The position numbers and the translations under genes were made by a program. DNA of 64,000 nucleotides from Anniella stebbinsi (lineage: Eukaryota; Chordata; Lepidosauria; Squamata; Anniellidae), in contig JARDYH010000003.1 of the NCBI GenBank assembly GCA_029215795.1, forward strand, positions 12,178,001 to 12,242,000, given 5' to 3'. Of this stretch, positions 53,469-63,485 are shown piece by piece (the first letter of the stretch is position 1; each line of letters begins with the position of its first letter). The notes below the pieces were generated by a model. It did no database searches and was not told the origin of the DNA. It saw only the letters and a program-made list of their open reading frames with translations.

Positions 53469-53833
53469 TGTTAGTGACAAAGGAAGTACTTCTTCACACA
53501 CCACATAGTTAAATTATGGAATTCACTACCACAAGATGTGGTGATGACCACCAATTTGTATGGCTTTTAAAGAGGGTTGGATAAATTCCTGGAGGAGAAG
53601 GCTATCAATGGCTACTAGCCCTGATGGTTATGTGCTACCTCCAGTATCAGAGGTAGTAAGCCTGAGTGCACCAGTTGCTGGGGTACATGGGTGGGAGGGT
53701 GCTGTTGCATCATGTCCTGCTTTGTTGATCCCTGGTCGAAAGTTGTTTGGCCACTGTGTGAACAGAGTGCTGGACGAGTTGGACCCTTGGTCTGATCCAG
53801 CAGAGCTCTTCTTATGTTTTTATGTTCTTGGTG
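53469..53833 (+). mobile_element. CR1/L3-like LINE 3' end
   Basis: AAGTACTTCTTCACACACCA, GGAATTCACTACCACAAGAT, CCTGGAGGAGAAGGCTATCA, CCAGTTGCTGGGGTACATGG, GGTCTGATCCAGCAGAGCTC, TTCTTATGTTTTTATGTTC. The best-preserved 3' end in the window, though without an intact frame. A short repeat of the GGAGGAGAAGAAGGTTGTCA region follows at 53850. Confidence 0.85.
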
Positions 53834-54029
53834 TTGTGCAGTTCAGTGGAGGAGAAGAAGGTTGTCACTGGCTACCAGTCACGATGGCTATCAGATGAGA
53901 AGCTTCTCAATACCAGTTATGGGTGGATGGGCCTGTCAGATTCAATTTCTCTCAGTTTCTCATTTTTCCAATCTTAAATTCAGTTCATCCTGAACTGTGA
54001 TTCTTTTAAAATAAATAAATAAATAGGCA

Positions 54030-54260
54030 GTTTGCATGAAAATTCATATGTGGTTTTGTGTACATTTTTCCAAATAACTGCATTTTGTACATAATTTCCC
54101 ACAATGCATACATTTTTTGCAAGTAATTTTGCTAATATAACATATTTTGAATTTTATTTTCAATAGCAAATGCATTTTTGTGTATACTTTTCTTTAATAT
54201 GCACCATTAAAAATAATAATTGGAGAATTCAACTGCAAAATTCAGAGATGTACAAATTTA
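54030..54260. mobile_element. AT-rich hAT-like remnant
   Basis: ATGTGGTTTTGTGTACATTT, CATTTTGTACATAATTTCCC and TTCAGAGATGTACAAATTTA follow the AT-rich style of 4833-5253. No definite ends. Confidence 0.35.
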
Positions 54261-54404
54261 GAAGGGTAACTGGTCTGGGAAGTGTGAAAGTAGGTAGATT
54301 CACATACAAATGCAAACCAAATGAATTTCTTCTCCATCTCCAAAGTTGCTGTGGAACAAAACAGAGAGCGAGTGAGCTCTTGTCTTACCCTGTATATGGA
54401 TTGG

Positions 54405-54544
54405 CCACTGCAGGGGGTCAGATCCAGCAGGGTTTTTCTTAGGTTCTTAACAGTGCAATCTAATGCATGCCTACTCAGAGAACAGTCCAATTGAGTCCAA
54501 TGGAATTGACTCCCAGGCAAGCGAGCATAGAATTGCTGCCTAAG
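54405..54544. repeat. CR1-like tail scrap plus GTGCAATCYTATGCATG repeat
   Basis: GGGGTCAGATCCAGCAGGGT followed by TTCTTAGGTTCTTA is a CR1-like terminus. CAGTGCAATCTAATGCATGC, CTACTCAGAGAACAGTCCAA, TTGAGTCCAATGG and GAATTGCTGCCTAAG then follow; this second motif set recurs at 58735 and 62825 and is common in squamate DNA. Its class is unknown to me. Confidence 0.55.
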
Positions 54545-54649
54545 AACATTTTAGCATCCATGAAATTTGTGAAGGTCCATTTTTGTTAACTGCCAAACAA
54601 ATAAATCCCAAAGTTCCTCAAACTTGCCTAGTTTGGTTGGGACATTTGA

Positions 54650-54790
54650 ATTAGAGGGTTTTTAGTCCATAATATTAAAAAGACGAGTAATGCTCAGCAG
54701 AGCTATAGTGCCTTTAATCCAAGGAACACTCAGGCTTTATAGATATTACTGAATTTAATGTGTATTCATTAGTATGTGCATGCATGCATG
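54650..54790. other. Single-copy AT-rich block
   Basis: TAGTCCATAATATTAAAAAG, TGCTCAGCAGAGCTATAG and TTTAATGTGTATTCATTAGT; no repeat match. A possible short conserved element, weak. Confidence 0.25.
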
Positions 54791-54795
54791 GAAGT

Positions 54796-55275
54796 GGTGG
54801 GATCTATGAACAGTGCTCCATGTGGTGAGCCGCTGAAGCACAGCTAGCAGCTTCCCAGGCCTTAGACTGATTCCGCCCACCCGGGCTGGCTATTGAATCC
54901 TCCTGGATAGGAAGGAATATAAAAGGGCTTCGTCTTGCAGCTGCGTATTGCTTGAGAAACAAAGTCTTCCTGAGCTCTGGTGAAACGCAGGCCTTATATT
55001 GTGAGTAGGGACAGCATAAACTTAACAAGGAAATGCTTTCTTACAAACGATTTCCACTGCCTGGTTTTAAGATTTTCTCTTTATCTCTGTTGGCGTTCCT
55101 ACATTCGGCTTATTATGCCCCTCCCTTTCTCCTATCAATAAAGATTGCTTTCTTTCTATGTACCTTTAGCTTATTACCCCCCCCTCCATCTCTCTTTCGC
55201 CTTCTCTTCAATAAAGTTGCGAGCTTTACGACCTCGTGAGGGGAACTTCAGCCTATGCTCTTCCTCTCCGTAATG
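54796..55275 (+). other. Possible solo LTR, or a TATA promoter with first exon
   Basis: A clear TATA box (ATATAAAAGGG at about 54918) is followed by CTTGCAGCTGCGTATTGC, then two AATAAA signals in CAATAAAG context (55137-55142, 55210-55215) and a GTGAGT at 55001. An order of TATA, about 220-290 bases, AATAAAG, then a CT-rich segment matches retroviral LTR U3-R-U5 layout. No second LTR, primer-binding site or gag/pol remnant is next to it, and no short direct repeat was found at the edges. The alternative is a host promoter with a 5' splice site at 55001. Boundaries are approximate. Confidence 0.4.
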
Positions 55276-55782
55276 TAAACACAGGCACCGCAACCTTTGT
55301 CTGAAATGTAACAATCATGGTGCAATGTTTCCCTTGGTTATTCTTTGGTCTGGACTTCTGTTTTGCTCCTCAGTCCTGCTACCTGCTGGTTCATCTCTTA
55401 GCTCTGATTTACTTTTTGATCCTGAGTACTGGTCTTTCCCATGGCTCCCGGGTCACCTCTGTCCATAGCCCAGTACTGACGGTGTGTGTATGTATTTGCC
55501 AGTCTCACGCTAGCCAAAGCCATTTTGCTGCTTGAAGACATTTTGCTGTGCAAAGTGAACTCCCCCTCCCCCACGATGTTTGGCCCAATTCTTTTAAAAG
55601 TCTTGCTGCACCATTTAGAAACTGTTTCTGTTTTTATCTTTACCTCTCTTGGTACTGCCTGAGAGAACTTCATACTATTTCATAGCAGGGCCATCCTAGT
55701 GCTGAAGAAACCACTGTATTTATCTGATGCAATGGAACCTAGTCCATGAAAGGTTATATTACTATTTATTTTTATTTATTTA

Positions 55783-55823
<41 letters not shown>

Positions 55824-56670
55824 CTAAACCAGCTTCCAACCTGATGGATTCCAGGGTTGTGTACACTATCAATCCATTACTCTAAAGGGTGGCGGAGGAC
55901 ACGAACTCCTTCTTTCTCTTTTGGTCTATCCCTTCTCATCCCTTCTCTGTAGGATTATTTCTAAAATTCTCCTTTGAATTTCTCCCTGGCGTTTGGAGTT
56001 CCAAATTACTGGTCTTAGTTTGAAGTGGAATTAAAAATAGGAATTGTCCTACCCCCCCCCCCCCCACTTTAACTTCCAAATTTTGTACAAAGTGCTATAG
56101 ATGTGCAATTTGCCACATTATCAGTTCCTTCAAATCATCTGCATCCTTCCTCCACGCCACGTATACATGACTGAATATGCATTAATAAAACTGTCCATAT
56201 GGTTGTACTGAGATTTTTAGCATGGTATTTTACTCATGTGCAAAGTACATGTGTGCATCACTTGAACATCACACTAAATGAAATGTGGTGTAATCTTACG
56301 CAGTAGCTACTTCAAGATTCCTTTTTTTTTGCAGGGTGTTATCAGTGCACAGGTGTTCAGCAGTAAAACACCACACACAAAAAATTGTGAGTCTATCATT
56401 CTTAAGAATCATGTCACTTTTTGGCAGTTATTGGTGCAGATTTGTCTGTCACTAGAGCACCACAACCAAATGATCTTGATTCAATTGCATATATAATCCT
56501 ATCACTTTTTCTTTTGTTTTCAGGGTTTTTTTTTTAATCAGTAACATCAAAAGTAAAAATGTGGCAAATATACCAAAAGAACCGAGAGATGCAGCAAAGC
56601 ATGCATGCTCCAGTTCCACAATTCATTTTTTCAAATTCGTATTGATAAACTGGAATTAAAGAGGAACAGG
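55276..56670. other. Intergenic, no gene recognised
   Basis: Contains a (TTA)n array at 55782-55820 and a C-run at 56053-56065. Frames 55317-55535 and 55398-55673 oppose one another. 56140-56520 is AT-rich and single-copy-looking. Confidence 0.4.
55782..55820. repeat. (TTA)n microsatellite
   Basis: About 13 units after a short ATTT tract. Confidence 0.93.
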
Positions 56671-56805
56671 ACATAAGAACATGAGAACGTAAGAAGATCC
56701 ATGCTGGATCAGACCGAGGGTCCATCTAGTCCAGGACCATGTACACACAGTGGCCAACCAGCTGTTGACCAGGGACCAACGAAGCAGGACCCAGCACTAG
56801 GGATG
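56671..56805 (-). mobile_element. CR1/L3-like LINE 3' end
   Basis: The plus text ACATAAGAACATGAGAACGT, CTGGATCAGACCGAGGGTCC, ATCTAGTCCAGGACCATG and CACACAGTGGCCAACCAGCT is the inverse of the family terminus. About 135 bases remain. Confidence 0.8.
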
Positions 56806-57190
56806 AGAGAAGGTGGAAGCCCATTGAAGCTCTCCAAGGTCCACCTCAAAGTTTGGCCGGCCTCATTCCTGTTCCCAAATATGAACTTTTGTTTGTGAAT
56901 TTAAACAGAAAAAAAGTGTGCAGTTGGATGTGTACTATTTTGAAAATGCACACCCAAAGGCACACTTTCCTATTCACTAGATCATGAAAATGTGTATTTG
57001 CTTTTATATATATATATATATATATATATGGATTTTTAAAGATGCAAAGTGTTTATTTTCAGGAACCCCGACATGTCTCGGCCTGTTGTTTGTTCCAAGG
57101 CCTTCCTCAGGGGTTTGTTAGAAGAAAGCGTCTACAGAATTTCTTCTAGCAAAAAGAGTGTCTCCTGCAGGCTGAAACATGTCAAGCTGC
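56806..57190. other. Intergenic, AT-rich
   Basis: Includes a (TA)n tract at 57005-57029 and AAATGCACACCCAAAGGCAC-type words near 56945. Confidence 0.4.
57005..57029. repeat. (TA)n microsatellite
   Basis: About 12 TA units. Confidence 0.93.
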
Positions 57191-57194
57191 TTGG

Positions 57195-57352
57195 TTTTGT
57201 CCTGCTTGCGTTCTTATATTGTATTTTTATACTACATTTTTATACTGTTGTTGTTTTATATTTTGAATAACTGTTATGATTTTTAATTTTTGCAAACCGC
57301 CCAGACAGCTTTGGCTATTGGGCGGTACAAAAAATGTAATAAATAAATAAAT
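57195..57352 (+). mobile_element. L2-like 3' tail
   Basis: TTTTTAATTTTTGCAAACCG, CCCAGACAGCTTTGGCTATT, GGGCGGTACAAAAAATGTAA, (AATAA)n. The same 3' end as 23540-23645. Confidence 0.8.
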
Positions 57353-58332
57353 GAACGTTTTTGCATCCTGAGAACGTGTTTCTCTACTTTCCGACTTGCT
57401 TTGGATGCTTGCCCCCTTCGGTTTTGGGGATTTTTAAAGGACACATTTTTCTAATGAATGCATTTTGCAAACGTGATCGCAACTTGAGAAATATGAAAGC
57501 TTTGCCCTCTCCCCCCCATGCGCACATGCTCAGGGGTGTGAATGGGGGCACATTTGGGTGAAAAACCTCACATCCAGACAAAATTCTTGTACATCCCCAT
57601 ACAGCACAGAGCAGAACAATAACGAAATGGAAAAGGAGGAATATCTTTGTCTTCCCTGAAGCCGGAGGTCAGACGTTTTGCTCTTGGGATAACTGCATGC
57701 CAGAATTAGCATGAAGAAAGAGAAACACAGTCTAGGTAAAGAACACATTTGCTGTTTTTATTGGTGCCTTGAAGGGCAAATAATACTGAAAAAAGGGCAA
57801 TGAACAAAAACAGAACCTATCTCCACCCATCCCGCCCCTCAAACCAGGATTCTGGCAACTCACATATTCATTTTTTTAAGAGTACATCAACTCCTTTTTT
57901 ATTATTATTATTTATTGTGATGTGAATGATAACATAAAACCAAAACATGAAAATATACAACTTATATTACACTATGTGTTATGAACAAAATATAAATCTA
58001 TAACTCTATGTTATATTTACATAATTCTTTTCTTTTCTTTTTTTTTTTTAATTAAATTTCAAGTGAGATGGTAGGTTGTACAGATACTTTGTTTTAAGCT
58101 CCAAGCGTTTGATTGTCTCTTTCCTGCATTTATTTTACTCTTTTTTTCCCATTTAAAACAATAATAAAATGTTTGGAGAAATAAGCGCTTCAAAACCAAC
58201 GGAGCTATGGAAATACATTCACCCTGATCAACAAGTACTGCCCATGAGCTGAGACAGGCTTAGATCCTCACTGATTTCCCCTATTGCCAGCGCAAAAAAG
58301 AAGAAGAAACTATGCGTGTAAATGCTCATGGA
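57353..58332. other. Intergenic, no gene recognised
   Basis: 57400-57480 carries AATGCATTTTGCAAACG-style AT-rich words. 57715-58260 is AT-rich, with T-runs and ATTATTATTATTTATTGTGA near 57900, and looks single-copy. Confidence 0.35.
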
Positions 58333-58340
58333 CCCTGTAT

Positions 58341-58655
58341 TAGGCTGACCATATGAAAAGGAGGACAGGGCTCCTGTATCTTTAACAGTTTCATAGAAAA
58401 GGGAATTTCAGCAGGTGTCATTTGTATATATGCAGAACCTGGGGAAATTCCCTCTTCATCACAAAGTTAAAGCTGCAGAAGCCCTGCCCTCTTTTGTACA
58501 TGATCAAGAGACAGGGCTCCTGCAGCTTTAACTGTTGTGATGAAGAGGGAATTTCACCAGGTTATGTATGCATACAAACACCTGCTGAAATTCCCTGTCC
58601 TTTGCAACTGTTAAAGATACAGGAGCCCTGTCCTCCTTTTCATATGGTCACCCTA
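58341..58655 (+). mobile_element. hAT-MITE A, complete copy
   Basis: TAGGCTGACCATATGAAAAG to CATATGGTCACCCTA, 315 bp, perfect 8-bp duplication CCCTGTAT (58333-58340 and 58656-58663). Very close to 11440-11758 (both have TTTGTATATATGCAGAACCT and CACAAAGTTAAAGCTGCAGA), so the two derive from one subfamily. The 111-aa frame over it is an artefact. Confidence 0.93.
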
Positions 58656-58734
58656 CCCTGTATGCACTGCCAAACCGGTGATTGGTGCTATCAGTTGTGG
58701 TTAAGGGCGTGGGGGGAAATGGTGCCAGATATAC

Positions 58735-58796
58735 AGAGCAATCCTATTCATGTCTAGTCAGAAGAAAGTTCCATTCAGTTCAGGGAGACTTACTCT
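58735..58796. repeat. GTGCAATCYTATGCATG repeat fragment
   Basis: AGAGCAATCCTATTCATGTC, TAGTCAGAAGAAAGTTCCAT, TCAGTTCAGGGAGACTTACT match 54449-54544. Confidence 0.5.
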
Positions 58797-59063
58797 TAGG
58801 AGCTGGCCCAAGACATTTTGCTGCCTGAGGCAAAGAACAAAATGGCCACCCCCTCTAATTCTATGTACAAAGGCTTTTCATCAAGACTGAACATCTTCCT
58901 TCAGCGCCAACAGTGAGACACACCTGAAGACAGCAGGTTAGCTTAGGAGGTGTAGGGAAAGCCACATGGTGCAGAATTTTCTCCTCCAGCACCTTGCTAA
59001 TGCCACCTAGCAATTGCCACCTGAGGCAACTGGCTCACTTTGCCTAATGGTAGGGCCAGCCCT
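58797..59063 (-). mobile_element. hAT-type CAGTGCCAGCC family, second copy
   Basis: TAGGAGCTGGCCCAAGACAT at the left and CTAATGGTAGGGCCAGCCCT at the right match the ends of 3989-4265 in reverse. Inner ATTTTGCTGCCTGAGGCAAA and CACCTGAGGCAACTGGCTCA are also shared. The flanking octamers no longer match. Confidence 0.7.
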
Positions 59064-60737
59064 CATAGTATTGAAGCCTCCAGTTGGGATCTCCCATCCC
59101 TGCCTCCTGCCTGCTGCCTAACAGGTGATGAGTATTGTCAGTTGACTCCACGAGGGCAGCATCAGACAGGAGCTTCCCTTTCCACTCTTGGTTCTCTGGG
59201 TTAAGGCCACAATCTCATTAAACATACCATACAGCTACATATTTTGCAATGGAAGGACAAGGGTCTTGCGCCCATGTCGCCTATCTGTCCTGTGAGCTCA
59301 GCAGCGGGCACCGTGCTGCCAGTAGCCTGGATAAGGGCATTTGAGTTTCCCCACACATCCTGCAATGGAACACATAGAAGTTACAGTGCTTGCGGGGGCT
59401 TGATCCCTGTACCAGCAATCAGTTGCATTAATTGGGTGGGGGACAGAAACCAATCAGTAGGAAAAACAAAATCATTTTTGAAAATAAAGTCAAGTGGAAA
59501 GCGAACATACATAGAAATGAAGCTGAACATACATACATGCACATACACCCATCTCCAAGGGCAGGATTGCCCAAGATGCTCACCATTTTGCCACACAATG
59601 TAGTCTTAGATCTATAGCGGGAATCAGAGAATGCCACCACACGGGTGGAACAGTGTCTATCCATTCTCTCTTCCAGGGGCATCCTTTAAAATTACCTACA
59701 GCTCTAGAGCATGTTGGCTGGCTGCTCCTTCATGGCATGCTGAGGAAACTCAATCATGCCCACAAGGAGATGGCAGTTTAAAGTCCCCCTAGCTTGCTTA
59801 GAATGATTAAAAGCAACCTAGCCCAACCTCCTGTCCTCCAGATGTCTTGGACTACACATCTGGAGGACAACAGGTTAGACTAGGCTGGCCTAAAAGCCAG
59901 TTCCCATCACACGGCCTGCCATTTTCCCTACACACAAGACATCCTGACCTTCTCTGTGCACACTCAGGTTAGTGTGAACTAGCTGACTCTGCAGATAGCT
60001 GGCAGAAATTCTCAAGAGTCCCAATCCCTGGGTAGGGTGGGGGGGAAAACACTGACATGATCCAGAAACTTGCTTTTGTTCATACTTGGGATTTGCACGA
60101 TCGTCCAAATCATGCACTACATTTCCCCATGCATGTCTAAGGTTGGGTGAGGCCTATATGCTGAGACTCTTACCAAGTTAAAATTAAATGTGGCTAAGTT
60201 CGGTTGAAATTCAGGAGAGCTGATCTCTCTTTTTTCCTTCTCTGTTGTGCTGCTATTGCAATGGAAGTAGTCCCTGAGAAAATTACATTTCCCAACAGCA
60301 ACTGAGGACTTTCTTCCAGCATATCACAGAGAGAATGAAGGGAGGGATCAGTTCTTTGTCCTTCCTGCAGCTGAAATGTCACTACTTCTGCCTTGGGAAG
60401 GTAAGTCTTATTTACAGGGGAGGGAGAGAGGGGTTATGGGTGTTGGAGCGAAATTTCTTCTTCGGTTCAGATTTTACTCTGAGCCAGAGAATTCAGGGAC
60501 TTTGTAATGCTCACTTCTTCTTTCAGGGGCGTCATCATGGTCACCTCTTCTTGGAGGCAAGTATTACGAGCCCCTAAAACACCCAGGCCCAAACCTGGCA
60601 AGTTTCAACAATGCCTTTAATTGAAATCAATGGGATGAGTGATCCAAAACTAATTTAAACCCCATCGGTTTCAAAATGAGTTCATATTTAGGTAGAAATA
60701 AGACCAAACAGTATGGCGAAATGATGCTTTGTTCAGG
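59064..60737. other. Intergenic with short hairpin and weak splice-like pair
   Basis: 59829-59878 is a hairpin: CTGTCCTCCAGATGT and ACATCTGGAGGACAACAG, from the CCCAACCTGG family. A 30-bp segment at 60371-60400 is bounded by TTGTCCTTCCTGCAG and GTAAGT; a second of 30 bp at 60527-60556 is bounded by CTTCTTTCAG and GCAAGT. Neither has coding support. The 119-aa frame at 59244-59603 shows no domain. Confidence 0.35.
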
Positions 60738-60868
60738 CTCTCCTAGCCTGGTGCCCTCTAGATTATTTTGGACAACATCTCCCAGCATTCCTGACCATTG
60801 GCCAAGCTGGCCAGGGCTGATGGGAGTTGAAGTCCAAAATTATCTGGAGAGCCACAGGCTGTGGAAGG
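60738..60868. repeat. CCCAACCTGG palindromic family, complete copy
   Basis: TCTCCTAGCCTGGTGCCCTC, TAGATTATTTTGGACAACAT, CTCCCAGCATTCCTGACCAT, TGGCCAGGGCTGATGGGAGT, CAAAATTATCTGGAGAGCCA. The left and right arms are inverted copies. Confidence 0.78.
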
Positions 60869-61235
60869 GGAGTTTCAAATATGGAATTAATTGGCAAGTG
60901 AGGGTCGAAATGTGTGGTTATTTTAACGTGGGGAAAAGTGATGTATGTTTTCTTCTTCTCTAGATGGGGGTGAAGGGATCAGTAACATTGTGTCAAGCAC
61001 CCTAGTCTTTCCTGTAGGACCATGCTATAAAGCTGAAATGAATTTGGGGTTTTGTGTGTATGTGTGTGGTGGGGGGGGGGATCTGAAGGGAGATGCTTTT
61101 TGACCCAAATTACATTTTTTTCTAATCTGATTTCTCTCACCACTAAGATTCCCAGATATGAACATTAAGAAAAAGAAATACAGATGTGTAAAATGGTTCA
61201 ATCTAGAAAGATTAAGGGGAAGTCAGCCACACACC

Positions 61236-61358
61236 TAACACCCTCCAGTTATTTTGGACTGCGACTTCCAGAATTCCTGACCATTAGCCATGTTGGATGG
61301 AGCTGATGGGAAGAACATCCAAAACATCTGGAGAGCACCAGGTTGGAGAAGGCTGCAG
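61236..61358. repeat. CCCAACCTGG palindromic family, complete copy
   Basis: CTAACACCCTCCAGTTATTT, GACTTCCAGAATTCCTGACC, ATGTTGGATGGAGCTGATGG, AACATCTGGAGAGCACCAGG, GTTGGAGAAGGCTG. Confidence 0.75.
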
Positions 61359-61370
61359 TACAAGGCTTAA

Positions 61371-61376
61371 AATAAT

Positions 61377-61417
<41 letters not shown>

Positions 61418-61418
61418 G
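61371..61418. repeat. (AAT)n microsatellite
   Basis: About 15 units with one break near 61381. Confidence 0.93.
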
Positions 61419-61709
61419 CAAAGTCAATTTCAATTGGGGACTAGAAGCACGTTTAACACCACAGCCATCAGGTCTTGGATGACTCTTAGAAGTGGTGAGA
61501 TATGGGTTGGTTGCCTTACTGATCTGCCACATGGGTTAAATTAAGGCGCATGGTGTCAGACTAAAAAAAGCTAATGATTGCAATCCAGGGAAAGTGTTGT
61601 TTTAAACTCAATGGAACTTAAAACAGAGCTATCTTTTTTCTGGGTCAGGTCCAAAATTTGGTGGATCACAGGATGAGTGGTAGTAGGGCCCTTTCTATAT
61701 CATAGGGGT

Positions 61710-61738
61710 GTGGAGGGAGGGAGGGAGGGAGGGAGGGC
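61710..61738. repeat. (GGGA)n microsatellite
   Basis: About seven GGGA units; a second (GA)n tract lies near 61841-61858. Confidence 0.93.
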
Positions 61739-61858
61739 GATCCCGGATGTACCTAATACACATCATCGGTGCACAGGGATCAGCTTGGGGCCATCCCAGG
61801 CAGAGAGAGATATGGAGGGGAGTGGTAGGGGGAGGGGGAGCAAGAGAGAGAGAGAGGG

Positions 61859-62030
61859 GGGCAGTTCTACACCAAGCAGGAGATGGCGGTATATGATATG
61901 TGTCAATGGGCCCCAACAGTTGTCAGTGCACTTCAATACCACTATAAAGCAGTAGTGTGGCTCCTGCCTTTTATATTCCGCTTTCTTATCGCTTTCATGC
62001 CGCTATATCCTGCTTGGTGTAGAACTGGCC
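61859..62030. mobile_element. MITE family B
   Basis: GGGCAGTTCTACACCAAGCA to TGCTTGGTGTAGAACTGGCC, centre GGGCCCCAACAGTTGTCAGT, arm CTATAAAGCAGTAGTGTGGC. Flanked by AGAGAGAG-type sequence on both sides, but the left is a microsatellite, so this cannot be read as a target duplication. Confidence 0.85.
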
Positions 62031-62820
62031 AGAGAGAGCAAAACCTAATATAGTATTGGCCCACTAGGTACTTTAAGCTAGCATTACAACCATTCTGTGT
62101 CTTATGAATTGGGAATACACTTGAATGCAGGCTTAGTGAATAGACTCAATCAGAAAGGAGAAACTAAACATTTCACCCTTATTAAACCGTGTCTTTAAAT
62201 AGATACTATTGTGTGGTTGCCATTAATTCTAGGAGATAAGTTTTTGCTAAGAGAAGCTTACGTTTGTAATTATTTTCAACTTTAGAAGGAACGTGATGTC
62301 AGAGTCTTCTTCAGGGACAATAAGTGTTCATCTCGTTTGGATTATGTTACAAAAAAAAGACTTTGAAAATGTGTTGTAAGAAGGTTAAAGACAATTTCTT
62401 TTGTTAAAGAAAAAATAAGTAATGGAAGGGAGTCTGCTGCCAAAACCCAATCTCTGAAACATTGTCACTGAAGAAAGAATACTCCCCCACATCCATTCAT
62501 TAATAAGAGGATTTGGTTACTCAACTAATTAAATACTGTAATAATAATAGTTAGTATCCCTTTAGGGATTAATACAGCAGAACAGTTAAATACAGATGTT
62601 AAATGCATTTAGCAATCCTATTTTGCCAATACAAAGCATGAACAACTTTGAGGAGGGCTGATGGCGGAGAGAACATAGTATATAATATTTCATTGAAAGT
62701 AGAAGCTGGTGTTTTGGAATATTTTCTACATTTTTGCCAATGCTGGTATTTATTCTGCAATAAAATCATATGGCAGCAAGAAGTAAAAAAAATACCTCAC
62801 TGCAATGGCCCTGATCAACT
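62031..62820. other. Single-copy AT-rich block
   Basis: No repeat recognised. 62500-62680 (ACTAATTAAATACTGTAATA, TAGTATCCCTTTAGGGATTA, GTTAAATGCATTTAGCAATC) has homeodomain-like cores and a TATCCCTTTAGGGATTA dyad, so it could be a conserved element. Weak. Confidence 0.3.
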
Positions 62821-62824
62821 AACG

Positions 62825-63095
62825 TTAATCATAACTAATCCTATGCACACTTACTTGGGAGTAATGCCCAATGTACTTCATGGGTCTTACTCCTGAGTAG
62901 ACCTGCATAGGGTTGCCCCATTAACTCCCACTAATTTTAATGCCCCATTAAAATTACTGGGAGTTAAGTTAGTCACAACGTAACTTGTTCCACTGGTTTC
63001 GATGGGATGTTCAGTGAAATCTTACACATGTTTACTCAGTTGTAAGTCTCGCTATGCTCCATGGTAAGTGTGCCTGGGATTGTGGCCTCAGTAAT
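62825..63095. repeat. GTGCAATCYTATGCATG repeat, long palindromic copy
   Basis: AATCCTATGCACACTTACTT, GGGAGTAATGCCCAATGTAC, TTACTCCTGAGTAGACCTGC. Within it 62911-62966 forms a hairpin: CCCATTAACTCCCACTAATT with AATTACTGGGAGTTAA. The end GTGTGCCTGGGATTGTGGCC mirrors the family start. Confidence 0.55.
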
Positions 63096-63379
63096 GATTA
63101 ACTCTAGTTGAATTAGGACCACTGGGATGAAAATAGAGTGTCAATAAAACCATCATTTATAAAACTCTCAGCTGAACAAGAAAAGCTAGGTGTGAAAATA
63201 ATAGAGGGACAGGAATGCAAAAGCATACAGAGGAACTTAAATCTTCAAGAACACAACACAATTTAACCAAAGTGAAGCCATTGGTTGGTTTTCATGGAGG
63301 AGCGTCTGACGTTTGTTAACTCTCCCATTGTAGTCAACATGTTTAACATTGGTGACATCATGCCCAGTATTTCATACAT

Positions 63380-63485
63380 CAGGAATGGTGAACTTGTGAC
63401 CCTCCAGCTTTTTTGGCCAATGGTAAAGGATGATGGGAGTTCTAGGCCAAAACATCTGGAGGGCCATAAGTTGACCACCACTGCC
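63380..63485. repeat. CCCAACCTGG palindromic family, complete copy
   Basis: AGGAATGGTGAACTTGTGAC, CCTCCAGCTTTTTTGGCCAA, ATGGGAGTTCTAGGCCAAAA, CATCTGGAGGGCCATAAGTT, GACCACCACTG. The overlapping frames on both strands come from the palindrome. Confidence 0.75.

Noticed and set aside
61859..62030. 8-bp AGAGAGAG target duplication for MITE family B
   Set aside because: The left flank is a GA microsatellite, so the match is uninformative, and other family B copies show only short, inconsistent flanking matches.
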